Of a stretch of 64,000 nucleotides of DNA, positions 1-8,790 are shown one piece after another. Both the position numbers and the translations under genes were made by a program. The notes below the pieces were generated by a model, which saw only the letters and a list, made by a program, of their open reading frames with translations, had not been told where the DNA came from and made no database searches. Origin of the DNA: Streptomyces sp. VRA16 Mangrove soil (lineage in GTDB: Bacteria; Actinomycetota; Actinomycetes; Streptomycetales; Streptomycetaceae); the NCBI RefSeq assembly GCF_017377775.1, contig NZ_JAFVLN010000014.1, positions 1-64,000 on the forward strand, in the 5' to 3' direction. Each line of letters begins with the position of its first letter. Positions within the stretch are counted from its first letter, which is position 1.

Positions 1-144
1 GGGGGGGGGGGGTGGGGGGGGGGGGCGGGTTTGGGGGGGGGGGTCGGAGGGTGTGACGGGGGGGGGGGCCGTGGGCGGGGGCCTGCGGGGGCGCCTGCCC
101 GGCGCTGGGGTGCCGCCTTGCCCACCCTGCCGCCCATGGCGGCA

Positions 145-222
145 GATTGCCCAAGGCGGGCCGTGGCGGGGCGGCGGATTACCCAAGGCGGGCCGTGGCG
201 GGGCGGCGGATTGCCCAAGGCG
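145..222. repeat. 32-bp tandem repeat, about 2.4 copies
   Basis: The core GATTRCCCAAGGCG recurs at 145, 177 and 209 with an exact 32-bp period. The first two units are followed by the same GGCCGTGGCGGGG stretch and the third unit is truncated. There are no unique spacers, so this is a tandem repeat rather than a CRISPR array. It lies just beyond the 3' end of kdpD. Confidence 0.75.
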
Positions 223-270
223 CCGTGACGGGCGGCGGCCGTGGCAAGGCGGGTGGGAGCGGGCGGCGGC

Positions 271-346
271 GGGTTGCCCGAGCCTTTGGGGCTCGGGGCG
301 GGTTGCCTCAGGTGGGGGGCGGGGCGGGTTGCCCGAGCCTTCGGGG
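271..346. repeat. Two direct copies of GGGTTGCCCGAGCCTTYGGGG
   Basis: Copies start at 271 and 326 and differ at the Y position. Each contains a short inverted repeat, CCCGAGCCTTTGGGGCTCGGG-like in the first copy, which could fold as a hairpin downstream of kdpD. A terminator role is possible but there is no T tract. Confidence 0.5.
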
Positions 347-362
347 GGTGGGGTGGGTTGAG

Positions 363-2891
363 TCAGGTGGGGGTTGTTTGGGGTTGTGCGGGGGTGCGGA
401 GGGTCAGGACCATGGTGAGGCCGCCGCCGGGGGTGTCCTCTGCCGTGAGGGTGCCGCCCATCGCCTCCGCGAAGCCGCGGGCCACCGCGAGGCCGAGGCC
501 GACCCCGGCGCCGCGCGGGGCGTCGCCGTAGCGCTGGAACGGGGCGAAGATGCGGTCCTTCGCCTCGTCGGGGACGCCGGGGCCGCGGTCCACGACGCGC
601 AGTTCGACCCGGTCGCCATGGGCGCTCGCCGCGACCAGGACCGGGACACCGGGCGGGGTGTACTTCACGGCGTTCTCGACGACGTTGGCGACGGAGCGTT
701 CGAGCAGTCCGGCGTCGGCGACGACCATCGGCAGTGTCTCGGGGATGTCGAGGTCGACGCTGAGTTCCGGGTCGGGGACGCCGACGAGCGCCATCGGGAC
801 CACCTCGTCGAGGTCGGTCTCCCTGATCAGGGGGGTGACCGTGCCGGTCTGGAGGCGCGACATGTCGAGCAGGTTGCCCACCAGGTGGTCGAGGCGGTCG
901 GCGCCCTCCTCGATGGCCTCCAGGAGTTCGGCCCGGTCCTGAGGCGACCATTCCACGTCGTCCGCGCGCAGCGAGGACACCGATGCCTTGATGCCGGCGA
1001 GCGGGGTGCGCAGATCGTGCGAGACGGCGGCCAGCAGGGCGGTGCGCATCCGGTTGCCCTCGGCGAGTGAACGGGCCTGGTCCGCCTCGGACTTGAGGCG
1101 TTCGCGGTCGACGACGACCACGGCCTGGGCGGCGAAGGCGGCGAGTACGCGCCGGTCCTCCGCGGGCAGCACGCGGCCGGACAGGGCGAGCGCCATGTGG
1201 TCGCCGACCGGCATGTCGACGTCGGCGTCCTCGGGCCGTGCCACGACCGCCCGCGGTCCGACACTGCCCGCACACGTCCACGGCTCGGTGTCGCCCTCCC
1301 GCTCCAGGAGGGCGACGGACTCCATGGCGAACGTCTCCCGTACGCGCTCCAGGAGCGCCTCCAGACTGGTCTCGCCGCGCAGCACGCTGCCCGCGAGGAA
1401 CGAGAGGATCTCCGACTCGGCGCGCAGCCGTGCGGCCTGGTGCGTGCGGCGTGCCGCCAGGTCCACCACGGAGGCGACCGATGCCGCGACGCCCAGGAAG
1501 ATGGCGAGGGCGAGGATGTTCTCCGGGTCGGCGATGGTGAGTTCGTGAACCGGCGGGGTGAAGTACCAGTTGAGCAGGAGCGAGCCGAACGCGGCCGAGG
1601 CGAGCGCCGGGAGGAGGCCGCCGAGCAGGGCCGCGGCGACGGTCACCGACAGGAACAGCAGCATGTCGTTGGCGAGGCCGAGGTGCGGGGCGAGGCCGCT
1701 GAGCAGGAACGTGAGCAGGGCGGGCCCCGCGATGCCGGCGGCCCAGCCCCAGACCTTGCGGTCGCGGCCGAGGCCCTTGCCCGACGCGGTCACGAGACCG
1801 CGTCCGGTGCCCACCTCGTCGTGCGTGACGAGGTGGACGTCGAGGTCGGGCCCCGACTCGCGGGCCACCGTCGCGCCGACGCCGGGCCCGAACGCGGACT
1901 GCCAGGACTTGCGGCGCGAGACGCCGAGGACGATCTGGGTGGCGTTGACCCCGCGCGAGAAGTCGAGCAGCGCCGAGGGGACGTCGTCGCCGACGACGTG
2001 GTGGAAGGTGCCGCCCAGGTCCTCCGCGAGGGTGCGCTGGACGGCGAGTTCCTTGGGGGACGCGGCGGTGAGTCCGTCGCTGCGCGCGATGTACACGGCC
2101 AGTACTTCACCGCCGGCGCCCTTCTCGGCGAGCCGCGCGGCACGTCTGATCAACGTACGGCCTTCAGGGCCCCCGGTGAGTCCGACGACGATGCGTTCGC
2201 GTGAGCCCCAGATCTTCGAGACGCGGTGTTCGCTGCGGTACTCCTGGAGGTGTTCGTCGACCCGGTCGGCCAGCCAGAGCAGGGCCAACTCCCGTAGTGC
2301 GGTGAGGTTTCCGGGGCGGAAGTAGTTGGAAAGGGCCGCGTCGACCTTGTCCGGCTTGTAGATGTTGCCGTGCGCCATGCGGCGGCGCAGCGCCTGCGGG
2401 GACATGTCGACCAGCTCGATCTGGTCGGCGCGGCGGACGAACTCGTCGGGGACGGTCTCCTGCTGCCGGACGCCGGTGATCGACTCGACGACGTCGCCCA
2501 GGGACTCCAGGTGTTGGATGTTGACAGTCGACACGACGTCGATGCCCGCGGCGAGCAACTCCTCGACGTCCTGCCAGCGCTTGTGGTTGCGGGCGCCCGG
2601 GACGTTGGTGTGCGGGAGTTCGTCGACCATGGCGACGGCGGGGCGGCGGGCGACGACCGCGGCCACGTCCATCTCGGTGAACCGTGTTCCCCGGTAGTCG
2701 AGTTGCTGCCGTACGACCTGTTCGAGGCCGTGCAGCATCACCTCGGTGCGCGGCCTGTCGTGGTGCTCCACGAACGCGACCACGCAGTCGGTGCCGCGCT
2801 CGACGCGGCGGTGCGCCTCGGAGAGCATGGCGTAGGTCTTGCCGACGCCGGGTGCGCTGCCGAGATAGATCCTGAGTCTGCCGCGCGCCAT
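363..2891 (-). CDS. kdpD: KdpD osmosensitive K+ sensor histidine kinase
   Basis: 842-aa sensor kinase that phosphorylates KdpE in response to low K+ or osmotic stress. The N-terminal KdpD domain has a Walker A motif (GSAPGVGKT, residues 11-19). A universal-stress-like domain follows (about 235-360), then four closely spaced membrane helices (about 395-490), a GAF-like region, the phosphoacceptor H-box (SHDLRTPL, His about 625) and a C-terminal ATPase domain with the N-box NVVENAVKYTP. Full family length. The ATG lies 7 nt after the kdpE stop with an AGAGG ribosome site, so it is co-transcribed as the last gene of the operon. Identification is firm. Confidence 0.97.
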   Translation of the reverse strand: MARGRLRIYLGSAPGVGKTYAMLSEAHRRVERGTDCVVAFVEHHDRPRTEVMLHGLEQVVRQQLDYRGTRFTEMDVAAVVARRPAVAMVDELPHTNVPGARNHKRWQDVEELLAAGIDVVSTVNIQHLESLGDVVESITGVRQQETVPDEFVRRADQIELVDMSPQALRRRMAHGNIYKPDKVDAALSNYFRPGNLTALRELALLWLADRVDEHLQEYRSEHRVSKIWGSRERIVVGLTGGPEGRTLIRRAARLAEKGAGGEVLAVYIARSDGLTAASPKELAVQRTLAEDLGGTFHHVVGDDVPSALLDFSRGVNATQIVLGVSRRKSWQSAFGPGVGATVARESGPDLDVHLVTHDEVGTGRGLVTASGKGLGRDRKVWGWAAGIAGPALLTFLLSGLAPHLGLANDMLLFLSVTVAAALLGGLLPALASAAFGSLLLNWYFTPPVHELTIADPENILALAIFLGVAASVASVVDLAARRTHQAARLRAESEILSFLAGSVLRGETSLEALLERVRETFAMESVALLEREGDTEPWTCAGSVGPRAVVARPEDADVDMPVGDHMALALSGRVLPAEDRRVLAAFAAQAVVVVDRERLKSEADQARSLAEGNRMRTALLAAVSHDLRTPLAGIKASVSSLRADDVEWSPQDRAELLEAIEEGADRLDHLVGNLLDMSRLQTGTVTPLIRETDLDEVVPMALVGVPDPELSVDLDIPETLPMVVADAGLLERSVANVVENAVKYTPPGVPVLVAASAHGDRVELRVVDRGPGVPDEAKDRIFAPFQRYGDAPRGAGVGLGLAVARGFAEAMGGTLTAEDTPGGGLTMVLTLRTPAQPQTTPT

Positions 2892-2898
2892 CGCCTCT

Positions 2899-3591
2899 TC
2901 AGTTTCCCGGGTTCTCGAATCGGTAGCCCATGCCGGGCTCGGTGATCAGGTGGCGCGGATGGGAGGGGTCCGCTTCGAGCTTGCGCCGCAACTGGGCCAT
3001 GTAGACCCGCAGATAGTTCGTCTTGCCGCTCTGCGAGGCCCCCCAGACCTCCTGGAGCAACTGCTTCTGGCTGACGAGCCGGCCCGGGTTGCAGACCAGG
3101 ATCTCCAGCAGATGCCATTCGGTGGGGGTGAGCCGGATGTCGCGCCCGTCGCGCGTCGCCTTCTTCGCGACGAGGTCGAGGGTGAAGTCCCCGGTCTCCA
3201 CCGTCAGTACGTCCGGGACGAGCGGTGCCGCATCGGTGCGGCGCACCGCCGCCCGCAGCCGGGCGAGCAGTTCGTCCATGCTGAACGGCTTGGTGACGTA
3301 GTCGTCGGCGCCCGCGTCGAGGGCGGCGACCTTCTCCTCGGAGGCGCTGCGGGCCGAGAGCACCATGATGGGAACCCGGCTCCAGCCGCGCAGCGCCTTG
3401 ATGACGTCGACGCCGTCCATGTCGGGCAGGCCCAGATCGAGCACGATCACGTCCGGCCGGCGGGCGACGGCCAGCCGGAGCGCGGTGGCTCCGTCCGGTG
3501 CCGCGTCGACGCCGAAGTTGCGGGCCTGCATGGTGATGACCAGGGCACGGACGAGCTGAGGGTCGTCCTCCACCACCAGTACCCGCGTCAT
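2899..3591 (-). CDS. kdpE: KdpE response regulator (OmpR family)
   Basis: 230-aa two-domain regulator. The receiver domain has acidic residues E8-D9-D10, the phosphoacceptor D52 in VLDLGLPD and the conserved Lys in VTKPF. A winged-helix DNA-binding domain follows (ending TNYLRVYMAQLRRKLE...). KdpE activates the K+-ATPase operon after phosphorylation by KdpD. It sits between kdpC and kdpD, so the order is FABC-E-D rather than the Escherichia coli FABC-D-E. OmpR-family proteins bind direct repeats about 11 bp apart, which is what the candidate operators in this window look like. Confidence 0.97.
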   Translation of the reverse strand: MTRVLVVEDDPQLVRALVITMQARNFGVDAAPDGATALRLAVARRPDVIVLDLGLPDMDGVDVIKALRGWSRVPIMVLSARSASEEKVAALDAGADDYVTKPFSMDELLARLRAAVRRTDAAPLVPDVLTVETGDFTLDLVAKKATRDGRDIRLTPTEWHLLEILVCNPGRLVSQKQLLQEVWGASQSGKTNYLRVYMAQLRRKLEADPSHPRHLITEPGMGYRFENPGN

Positions 3592-3655
3592 CCGCCCGTG
3601 CCTTCCCTGTTCCCGATGTCGGTGCGTGTGCCGTGCGCGTGTTGCGGTAACGCCA

Positions 3656-4309
3656 TCAGCTCTTGCTGGTCAACTGCTGGAGCGCGATGTTGAGTTCGAG
3701 GACGTTGACCGTCGGCTCCCCCATGAATCCGAGGATCCGGCCCGAGGTGTGCTCGTCGACGAGCTTGCGCACCTGGGCGACGGAGAGGTGGTTCCGCTCA
3801 GCGACGCGGTGCACCTGGAGGTCGGCGTACTCCGGGGAGATGGCCGGGTCCAGGCCGGAGCCGGAGGAGGTGACGGCGTCGGCCGGGATCTCGGACGCCT
3901 CGACCTTGTACGTCGCCGTGGAGTTGTCCTTGATGACGGCGGCCTTGGCCTGCTTCACCTGCTTCACCAGTTCGGGGTTGTCCCCCGCGAGGTTGGTGGC
4001 GCCGGAAAGGATCAGTTTGTACTGCGTGTTGACGCTGTTGGTGCCCAGGCCGTTCTGCGGGCGGCCCTGGAACCACTTCAGGTCCGGCTTGCCGTTCTTG
4101 TCGGTGTAGGACTGGCCGATGAGGGACGAGCCGGCGACCTTGCCTGCGGAGTTCTTGATCTCCGAGCCGTTGGCCTTGTCGTGGAAGGCGGCCTGGGCGA
4201 CGCCGGTCACCGCGAGCGGGTAGAGCACGCCGCAGACGACGGTGAGGAGGATGAGGGCCCGGAAGCCCGCCCAGAGCAACCGGCCGGTGTTTCCTACGGA
4301 GTTGTTCAT
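3656..4309 (-). CDS. kdpC: KdpC, K+-transporting ATPase subunit C
   Basis: About 217-aa subunit with one N-terminal membrane helix (ALILLTVVCGVLYPLAVTGV) and an extracytoplasmic domain ending in NVLELNIALQQL. It stabilises the KdpA-KdpB complex. I chose the ATG at 4309 because it starts the usual MNNSVGNTGRL sequence. An in-frame TTG at 4318 would overlap the kdpB stop by four bases and add MIA. Family assignment is certain; the start is slightly uncertain. Confidence 0.95.
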   Translation of the reverse strand: MNNSVGNTGRLLWAGFRALILLTVVCGVLYPLAVTGVAQAAFHDKANGSEIKNSAGKVAGSSLIGQSYTDKNGKPDLKWFQGRPQNGLGTNSVNTQYKLILSGATNLAGDNPELVKQVKQAKAAVIKDNSTATYKVEASEIPADAVTSSGSGLDPAISPEYADLQVHRVAERNHLSVAQVRKLVDEHTSGRILGFMGEPTVNVLELNIALQQLTSKS

Positions 4310-4314
4310 GGCGA

Positions 4315-6465
4315 TCAACCGATTCCGGGGATGAGAGAGATGAGCAGGTCGATGATCTTGATGCCGACGAAGGGGGCGATCAGACCGCCGAGGCCGTAGA
4401 TCCCGAGGTTGCGGCGGAGCAGCTTGTCGGCGCTCACCGGCCGGTACTGGACGCCCTTCAGGGCGAGTGGGACCAGCGCGATGATGATCAGCGCGTTGAA
4501 GATGACCGCGGACAGGATCGCCGAGTTCGGCGACGTCAGGTGCATGACGTTGAGCTTGTTCAGGCCCGGGTAGACGGCCGCGAACAGCGCCGGGATGATC
4601 GCGAAGTACTTCGCGACGTCGTTGGCGATCGAGAAGGTGGTCAGCGCGCCACGGGTGATGAGGAGCTGCTTGCCGATCTCGACGATCTCGATGAGCTTGG
4701 TCGGGTTCGAGTCGAGGTCGACCATGTTGCCGGCCTCTTTGGCGGCCGACGTGCCCGTGTTCATCGCGACGCCGACGTCCGCCTGGGCCAGGGCCGGGGC
4801 GTCGTTGGTGCCGTCACCGGTCATCGCGACGAGCTTGCCTCCGGCCTGCTCCCTCTTGATGAGGGCCATCTTGTCCTCGGGCGTGGCCTCCGCGAGGAAG
4901 TCGTCGACGCCCGCCTCCTCGGCGATCGCCTTGGCCGTCAGCGGGTTGTCACCGGTGATCATGACGGTCTTGATGCCCATGCGGCGCAGTTCCTCGAACC
5001 GCTCACGCATGCCGTCCTTGACGACGTCCTTGAGGTGGATGACGCCCAGCACGCGGGCACCCTCCGCGTCCTCGACCGCGACGAGCAGCGGCGTGCCGCC
5101 CGCCTCGGAGATCCTGTCGGTCAGCTCGCGTGCGTCCTCGGCGACGTGGCCGCCCTGCTGCTCGACCCAGGCGATGACCGATCCGGTCGCGCCCTTGCGG
5201 ATCTTGCGGCCGTCGACGTCCACGCCGGACATCCGGGTCTGCGCGGTGAACTCGATCCACTCGGCGCCGGTCAGCTCGCCCTGGTGGCGCTCCCGCAGGC
5301 CGTACTTCTCCTTGGCGAGGACGACGACCGAACGGCCTTCCGGGGTCTCGTCGGACAGGGACGAGAGCTGGGCGGCGTCGGCGACCTCGGCCTCGGTGGT
5401 GCCGCGGACCGGGACGAACTCGGCGGCCTGGCGGTTGCCGAGGGTGATGGTGCCGGTCTTGTCGAGGAGGAGGGTGGACACGTCGCCGGCGGCCTCGACG
5501 GCGCGGCCCGACATGGCGAGCACGTTGCGCTGCACCAGGCGGTCCATGCCCGCGATGCCGATGGCGGAGAGCAGGGCGCCGATGGTGGTCGGGATGAGAC
5601 AGACCAGCAGCGCGACCAGGACGACCATGTTGAGGTGCTTGCCCGCGTAGTCCGCGAACGGCGGCAGCGTGGCGACGGCCAGCAGGAAGACGATGGTGAG
5701 GGACGCGAGGAGGATGTTCAGCGCGATCTCGTTGGGCGTCTTCTGCCGGGCGGCGCCCTCGACCAGGTTGATCATGCGGTCGATGAACGTCTCGCCGGGC
5801 TTCGTCGTGATCTTGATGACGATGCGGTCGGAGAGCACCTTCGTACCGCCGGTGACGGCCGAGCGGTCACCGCCGGACTCGCGGATGACGGGGGCGGACT
5901 CGCCGGTGATCGCGGACTCGTCGACGGAGGCGACGCCCTCGACGACGTCACCGTCGCCGGGGATGATGTCGCCGGCCTCGCAGACCACGAGGTCGCCGAC
6001 CTTCAGCTCCGTACCGGGGACCTGCTCCTCCGCGGAGCCGGCGAGCCGGCGAGCCACGGTGTCCGTCTTGGCCTTGCGGAGCGTGTCGGCCTGGGCCTTG
6101 CCGCGGCCCTCGGCGACGGCCTCCGCCAGGTTCGCGAAGATCACCGTCAGCCAGAGCCAGGCGCTGATGGCCCAGCCGAACCAGTCGGAGGGGTCCTTGA
6201 AGGAGAACACCGTCGTCAGGACCGAGCCGACCAGCACCACGAACATCACGGGCGACTTGACCATGATCCGCGGGTCGAGCTTGCGGCAGGCGTCGGGGAC
6301 CGACTTGATCAGCTGCTTCGGGTCGAAGAGACCCGCGCCGACCTTGCCCTCCTCGGGCCGGTGGCCGGTGGGCACGTCCGCGTGGGGCGCCCGGGTGGGA
6401 GTGACTGTGGACATGCTGCCCTCTGGATTCTGCGCCTTCTGCGTCTTCTGGGTTCCGGCGGTCAT
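4315..6465 (-). CDS. kdpB: KdpB, P-type ATPase catalytic subunit
   Basis: 716-aa ATP-hydrolysing subunit of the high-affinity K+ pump KdpFABC. Visible motifs are TGESAPV in the actuator domain, DKTGTIT with the phosphorylated Asp at about 335, and MTGDGTNDAPAL in the P domain. The ATG at 6465 shares its A with the kdpA stop (TGATG), which indicates translational coupling. A second Met 17 residues in (MSTVTPT) is an alternative start. The N-terminus is long and Thr/Pro-rich, as in other actinobacterial KdpB. Confidence 0.97.
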   Translation of the reverse strand: MTAGTQKTQKAQNPEGSMSTVTPTRAPHADVPTGHRPEEGKVGAGLFDPKQLIKSVPDACRKLDPRIMVKSPVMFVVLVGSVLTTVFSFKDPSDWFGWAISAWLWLTVIFANLAEAVAEGRGKAQADTLRKAKTDTVARRLAGSAEEQVPGTELKVGDLVVCEAGDIIPGDGDVVEGVASVDESAITGESAPVIRESGGDRSAVTGGTKVLSDRIVIKITTKPGETFIDRMINLVEGAARQKTPNEIALNILLASLTIVFLLAVATLPPFADYAGKHLNMVVLVALLVCLIPTTIGALLSAIGIAGMDRLVQRNVLAMSGRAVEAAGDVSTLLLDKTGTITLGNRQAAEFVPVRGTTEAEVADAAQLSSLSDETPEGRSVVVLAKEKYGLRERHQGELTGAEWIEFTAQTRMSGVDVDGRKIRKGATGSVIAWVEQQGGHVAEDARELTDRISEAGGTPLLVAVEDAEGARVLGVIHLKDVVKDGMRERFEELRRMGIKTVMITGDNPLTAKAIAEEAGVDDFLAEATPEDKMALIKREQAGGKLVAMTGDGTNDAPALAQADVGVAMNTGTSAAKEAGNMVDLDSNPTKLIEIVEIGKQLLITRGALTTFSIANDVAKYFAIIPALFAAVYPGLNKLNVMHLTSPNSAILSAVIFNALIIIALVPLALKGVQYRPVSADKLLRRNLGIYGLGGLIAPFVGIKIIDLLISLIPGIG

Positions 6466-8126
6466 CACGCGAGCCCTTCGGCGAGCGGGCCGAGCGCGAG
6501 CGCCGGGAAGTAGGTGAGGCCGGTGACGATCAGCACCGTGCCGACCAGCAGGCCCGTGAACAGGGGCTTGTTGGTGCGCAGGGTGCCCGCGGTGGCGGGG
6601 ATCGGCTTCTGCTCGGCCAGCGAACCGGCGAGCGCGAGCACGAACACCATCGGCAGGAAGCGGCCGAGCAGCATCGCGAGTCCGATCGTGGTGTTGAACC
6701 ACTGGGTGTCGGCACCGAGTCCGGCGAAGGCGGAGCCGTTGTTGTTGGCGCCCGACGTGTACGCGTAGAGGACTTCGGAGAAGCCGTGCGCGCCGGGGTT
6801 CAGCATCGAGTGCGGCGGGGTCGGCAGCGCCATCGCGGCGGCCGTGAAGATCAGCACGAGCGCCGGCGTGATGAGGATGTAGCAGGCGGCGAACTTGATC
6901 TCGCGGCTGCCGATCTTCTTGCCGAGGTACTCGGGTGTGCGGCCGACCATCAGACCGGCGATGAACACCGCGATGATCGCCATGATCAGCATGCCGTAGA
7001 GGCCGGAGCCGACGCCGCCGGGGGCGATCTCGCCGAGCTGCATGCCGAGCATCGTGATGCCGCCGCCGAGCCCGGTGAAGGACGAGTGGAAGGAGTCCAC
7101 CGCGCCGGTCGAGGTGAGCGTCGTGGAGACCGCGAAGATCGACGAGCCGCCGATGCCGAAGCGGGTCTCCTTGCCCTCCATGGCGCCGCCCGCGGCCTGG
7201 AACGCCGGGCCGTGGTGGGCGAACTCGGTCCACATCATCAGGGCGATGAAGCCGACCCAGATCGTCGCCATCGTGGCGAGGATCGCGTACCCCTGCTTGA
7301 CCGAGCCGACCATCTTGCCGAACGTGCGGGTCAGCGCGAACGGGATGAGCAGGATCAGGAAGATCTCGAAGAGGTTCGTGAACCCGTTGGGGTTCTCGAA
7401 GGGGTGGGCCGAGTTGGCGTTGAAGTAGCCGCCGCCGTTGGTGCCCAGCTCCTTGATGGCTTCCTGGGAGGCGACGGCGCCGCCGTTCCACTGCTGCGAG
7501 CCGCCCATGAACTGGCCGACGGAGTGGATGCCGGAGAAGTTCTGGATGGCGCCGCAGGCGACCAGGACGATCGCGCCGATCACGGAGATCGGGATCAGGA
7601 TGCGGACGACACCGCGGACCAGGTCGGCCCAGAAGTTGCCGAGCTCACCGGTGCGCGAGCGGGCGAAGCCGCGGACCAGGGCGACGGCCACGGCGATCCC
7701 CACGGCCGCCGAGACGAAGTTCTGCACCGCGAGCCCGGCGGTCTGCACGACGTGGCCCATGGCCTGCTCGCCGTAGTACGACTGCCAGTTGGTGTTGGAG
7801 ACGAAGGACGCGGCCGTGTTGAACGCCTGGTCCGGGTCGATCGACTTGAAGCCGAGGGAGCCCGGCAGGCTCCCCTGTATGCGCTGCAGCAGGTACAGGA
7901 ACAGGACGCTGACGGCGGAGAAGGCGAGGACGCCACGCAGGTACGCGGTCCAGCGCATCTCCGCGTTCGGGTTGGCGCCGATGCCCCTGTAGATCCACTT
8001 CTCGACCCGCAGGTGCTTCTCGGAGGAGTAGACCCTGGCCATGTGGTCGCCGAGGGGACGGTAGGCGAGGGCCAGCGCCGCGATCAGGGCGAGGAGCTGG
8101 AGCACGCCGGCAAGTACGGGGCTCAT
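6465..8126 (-). CDS. kdpA: KdpA, K+-binding and channel subunit
   Basis: 553-aa polytopic membrane protein that binds and selects K+ in KdpFABC. About ten membrane helices are visible, along with the selectivity-filter-like segments TSYG-type SNTNWQSYYGE, NGGGYFNANSAHPFENP and TSTGAVDSFHSSF. The length is normal. It starts 8 nt after kdpF and overlaps kdpB at its stop, so the operon is tightly packed. Confidence 0.97.
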   Translation of the reverse strand: MSPVLAGVLQLLALIAALALAYRPLGDHMARVYSSEKHLRVEKWIYRGIGANPNAEMRWTAYLRGVLAFSAVSVLFLYLLQRIQGSLPGSLGFKSIDPDQAFNTAASFVSNTNWQSYYGEQAMGHVVQTAGLAVQNFVSAAVGIAVAVALVRGFARSRTGELGNFWADLVRGVVRILIPISVIGAIVLVACGAIQNFSGIHSVGQFMGGSQQWNGGAVASQEAIKELGTNGGGYFNANSAHPFENPNGFTNLFEIFLILLIPFALTRTFGKMVGSVKQGYAILATMATIWVGFIALMMWTEFAHHGPAFQAAGGAMEGKETRFGIGGSSIFAVSTTLTSTGAVDSFHSSFTGLGGGITMLGMQLGEIAPGGVGSGLYGMLIMAIIAVFIAGLMVGRTPEYLGKKIGSREIKFAACYILITPALVLIFTAAAMALPTPPHSMLNPGAHGFSEVLYAYTSGANNNGSAFAGLGADTQWFNTTIGLAMLLGRFLPMVFVLALAGSLAEQKPIPATAGTLRTNKPLFTGLLVGTVLIVTGLTYFPALALGPLAEGLA

Positions 8127-8134
8127 ATCTGTGC

Positions 8135-8224
8135 TCAGAACCTCTCCGGGTAGATGAGGGCGAGGACGAGATAGCCCAGCAGGGCGACGGCCACGACGAG
8201 GCCGACGATGTTCTCGGCGGTCAC
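8135..8224 (-). CDS. kdpF: KdpF small stabilising subunit
   Basis: 29-aa protein reading V-TAENIVGLVVAVALLGYL then VLALIYPERF: one membrane helix ending in the YPERF signature typical of KdpF, which stabilises the pump. The GTG start overlaps the stop of the preceding small gene as GTGA. It is too short for most gene finders but the family signature is clear. Confidence 0.93.
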   Translation of the reverse strand: MTAENIVGLVVAVALLGYLVLALIYPERF

Positions 8225-8304
8225 AGCCTGGTCACCCCCTTGGCGACGAGTGCCACCAGCGCGAAGACCGCGATCGTGGTGACGACGAAGGCCACGTCGG
8301 CCAT
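8221..8304 (-). CDS. 27-aa membrane peptide encoded upstream of kdpF
   Basis: Reads MADVAFVVTTIAVFALVALV followed by AKGVTRL: a single membrane helix with a short basic tail. It has a good ribosome site (AGGAG 7 nt before the ATG) and its stop is fused to the kdpF start (GTGA), so it is the first gene of the kdp transcript. Similar peptides sit before kdpF in other Streptomyces, as I recall. Function is unknown; it may be a second KdpF-like stabiliser. Confidence 0.75.
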   Translation of the reverse strand: MADVAFVVTTIAVFALVALVAKGVTRL

Positions 8305-8381
8305 CGTGAGCTCCTGGATGAGTTCGGAAATGGTGCGGACGCTTAGAGGAAACCCCCGGTCATGGCCGGTTTCGGTCCCTG

Positions 8382-8431
8382 TTGACGGCTCCCTTACGCG
8401 GGCGCACGCGCCTTTGACGCGTCCCTTACGC
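8382..8431. promoter_or_regulatory. Candidate KdpE operator upstream of kdp (two 18-mers, 14-bp spacer)
   Basis: TTGACGGCTCCCTTACGC (8382-8399) and TTGACGCGTCCCTTACGC (8414-8431) are near-identical and separated by 14 bp. Each contains two half-sites 11 bp apart (TTGACG and CTTACG). A weaker half-site pair starts at 8371. The element is 78-127 nt upstream of the first kdp ATG. The same 18-14-18 layout occurs before the second kdpD and before the universal stress gene. The binding protein is inferred, not shown. Confidence 0.6.
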
Positions 8432-8456
8432 GGGTCTGCGCGGCCGCTGCGGCCGG

Positions 8457-8487
8457 GCTCTGTCCGGGCTCTGTCCACGCTCTGTCC
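8457..8487. repeat. Three GCTCTGTCC direct repeats with 11-bp period
   Basis: GCTCTGTCC occurs exactly at 8457, 8468 and 8479, one helical turn apart, with a degenerate fourth (GGCTGTCAC) at 8491. The spacing is that of response-regulator box arrays such as PhoP boxes, but the sequence is different. It lies between the kdp operator and the DUF5999 gene. Confidence 0.6.
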
Positions 8488-8577
8488 CGGGGCTGTCACA
8501 CTCCTCGCCGGGCTCTGGTCGGCGGGGCGCGGCGCGCGCATCGTCGTAGCAGAGGACAGCTCACCCGGAGGTACGCC

Positions 8578-8763
8578 ATGTGTGACCACAGCCCCGTGTG
8601 CACGAGCCCCGACCACGTCGTCGCCGCCCACCCCGAGCAGGGCTGGAGCCTGCGCTGCGACGGCACGATCGTCTTCGACGACACCGGCGAGCTGCGGCCC
8701 GACGGGCGGGTCGTGGGCCCGCACCCGTCGTACCTGGTGGACCGGCTCGCCGTCGCCGCGTGA
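8578..8763 (+). CDS. DUF5999 family protein
   Basis: 61-aa cytoplasmic protein with paired Cys near the N-terminus (MCDHSPVC) and the family signature AAHPEQGWSLRCDGTIVF-DDTGEL, as found in many Streptomyces DUF5999 proteins. The Cys pair plus Cys31 could bind metal, but no function is known. Ribosome site GGAGG is 6 nt before the ATG. It is transcribed divergently from kdp and convergent with the next permease. Confidence 0.88.
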   Translation: MCDHSPVCTSPDHVVAAHPEQGWSLRCDGTIVFDDTGELRPDGRVVGPHPSYLVDRLAVAA

Positions 8764-8790
8764 ACCGTCGTGCGAACAGCGGCCGCGTGA

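Larger units (their letters stand above)
1..362. other. G-rich low-complexity sequence with short repeats; no gene
   Basis: The first 45 bases are almost pure G runs, followed by guanine-rich sequence up to the kdpD stop codon. It contains a 32-bp repeat near 145-222 and a separate 55-bp-period repeat near 271-346. Open frames here are rich in Gly, Arg and Pro with no recognisable domain, so I call no gene. The extreme G tract could be real or a contig-end sequencing artefact. Confidence 0.7.

Noticed and set aside
145..222. Possible CRISPR-like repeat (32-bp period)
   Set aside because: Units are contiguous without unique spacers and no cas gene is present.
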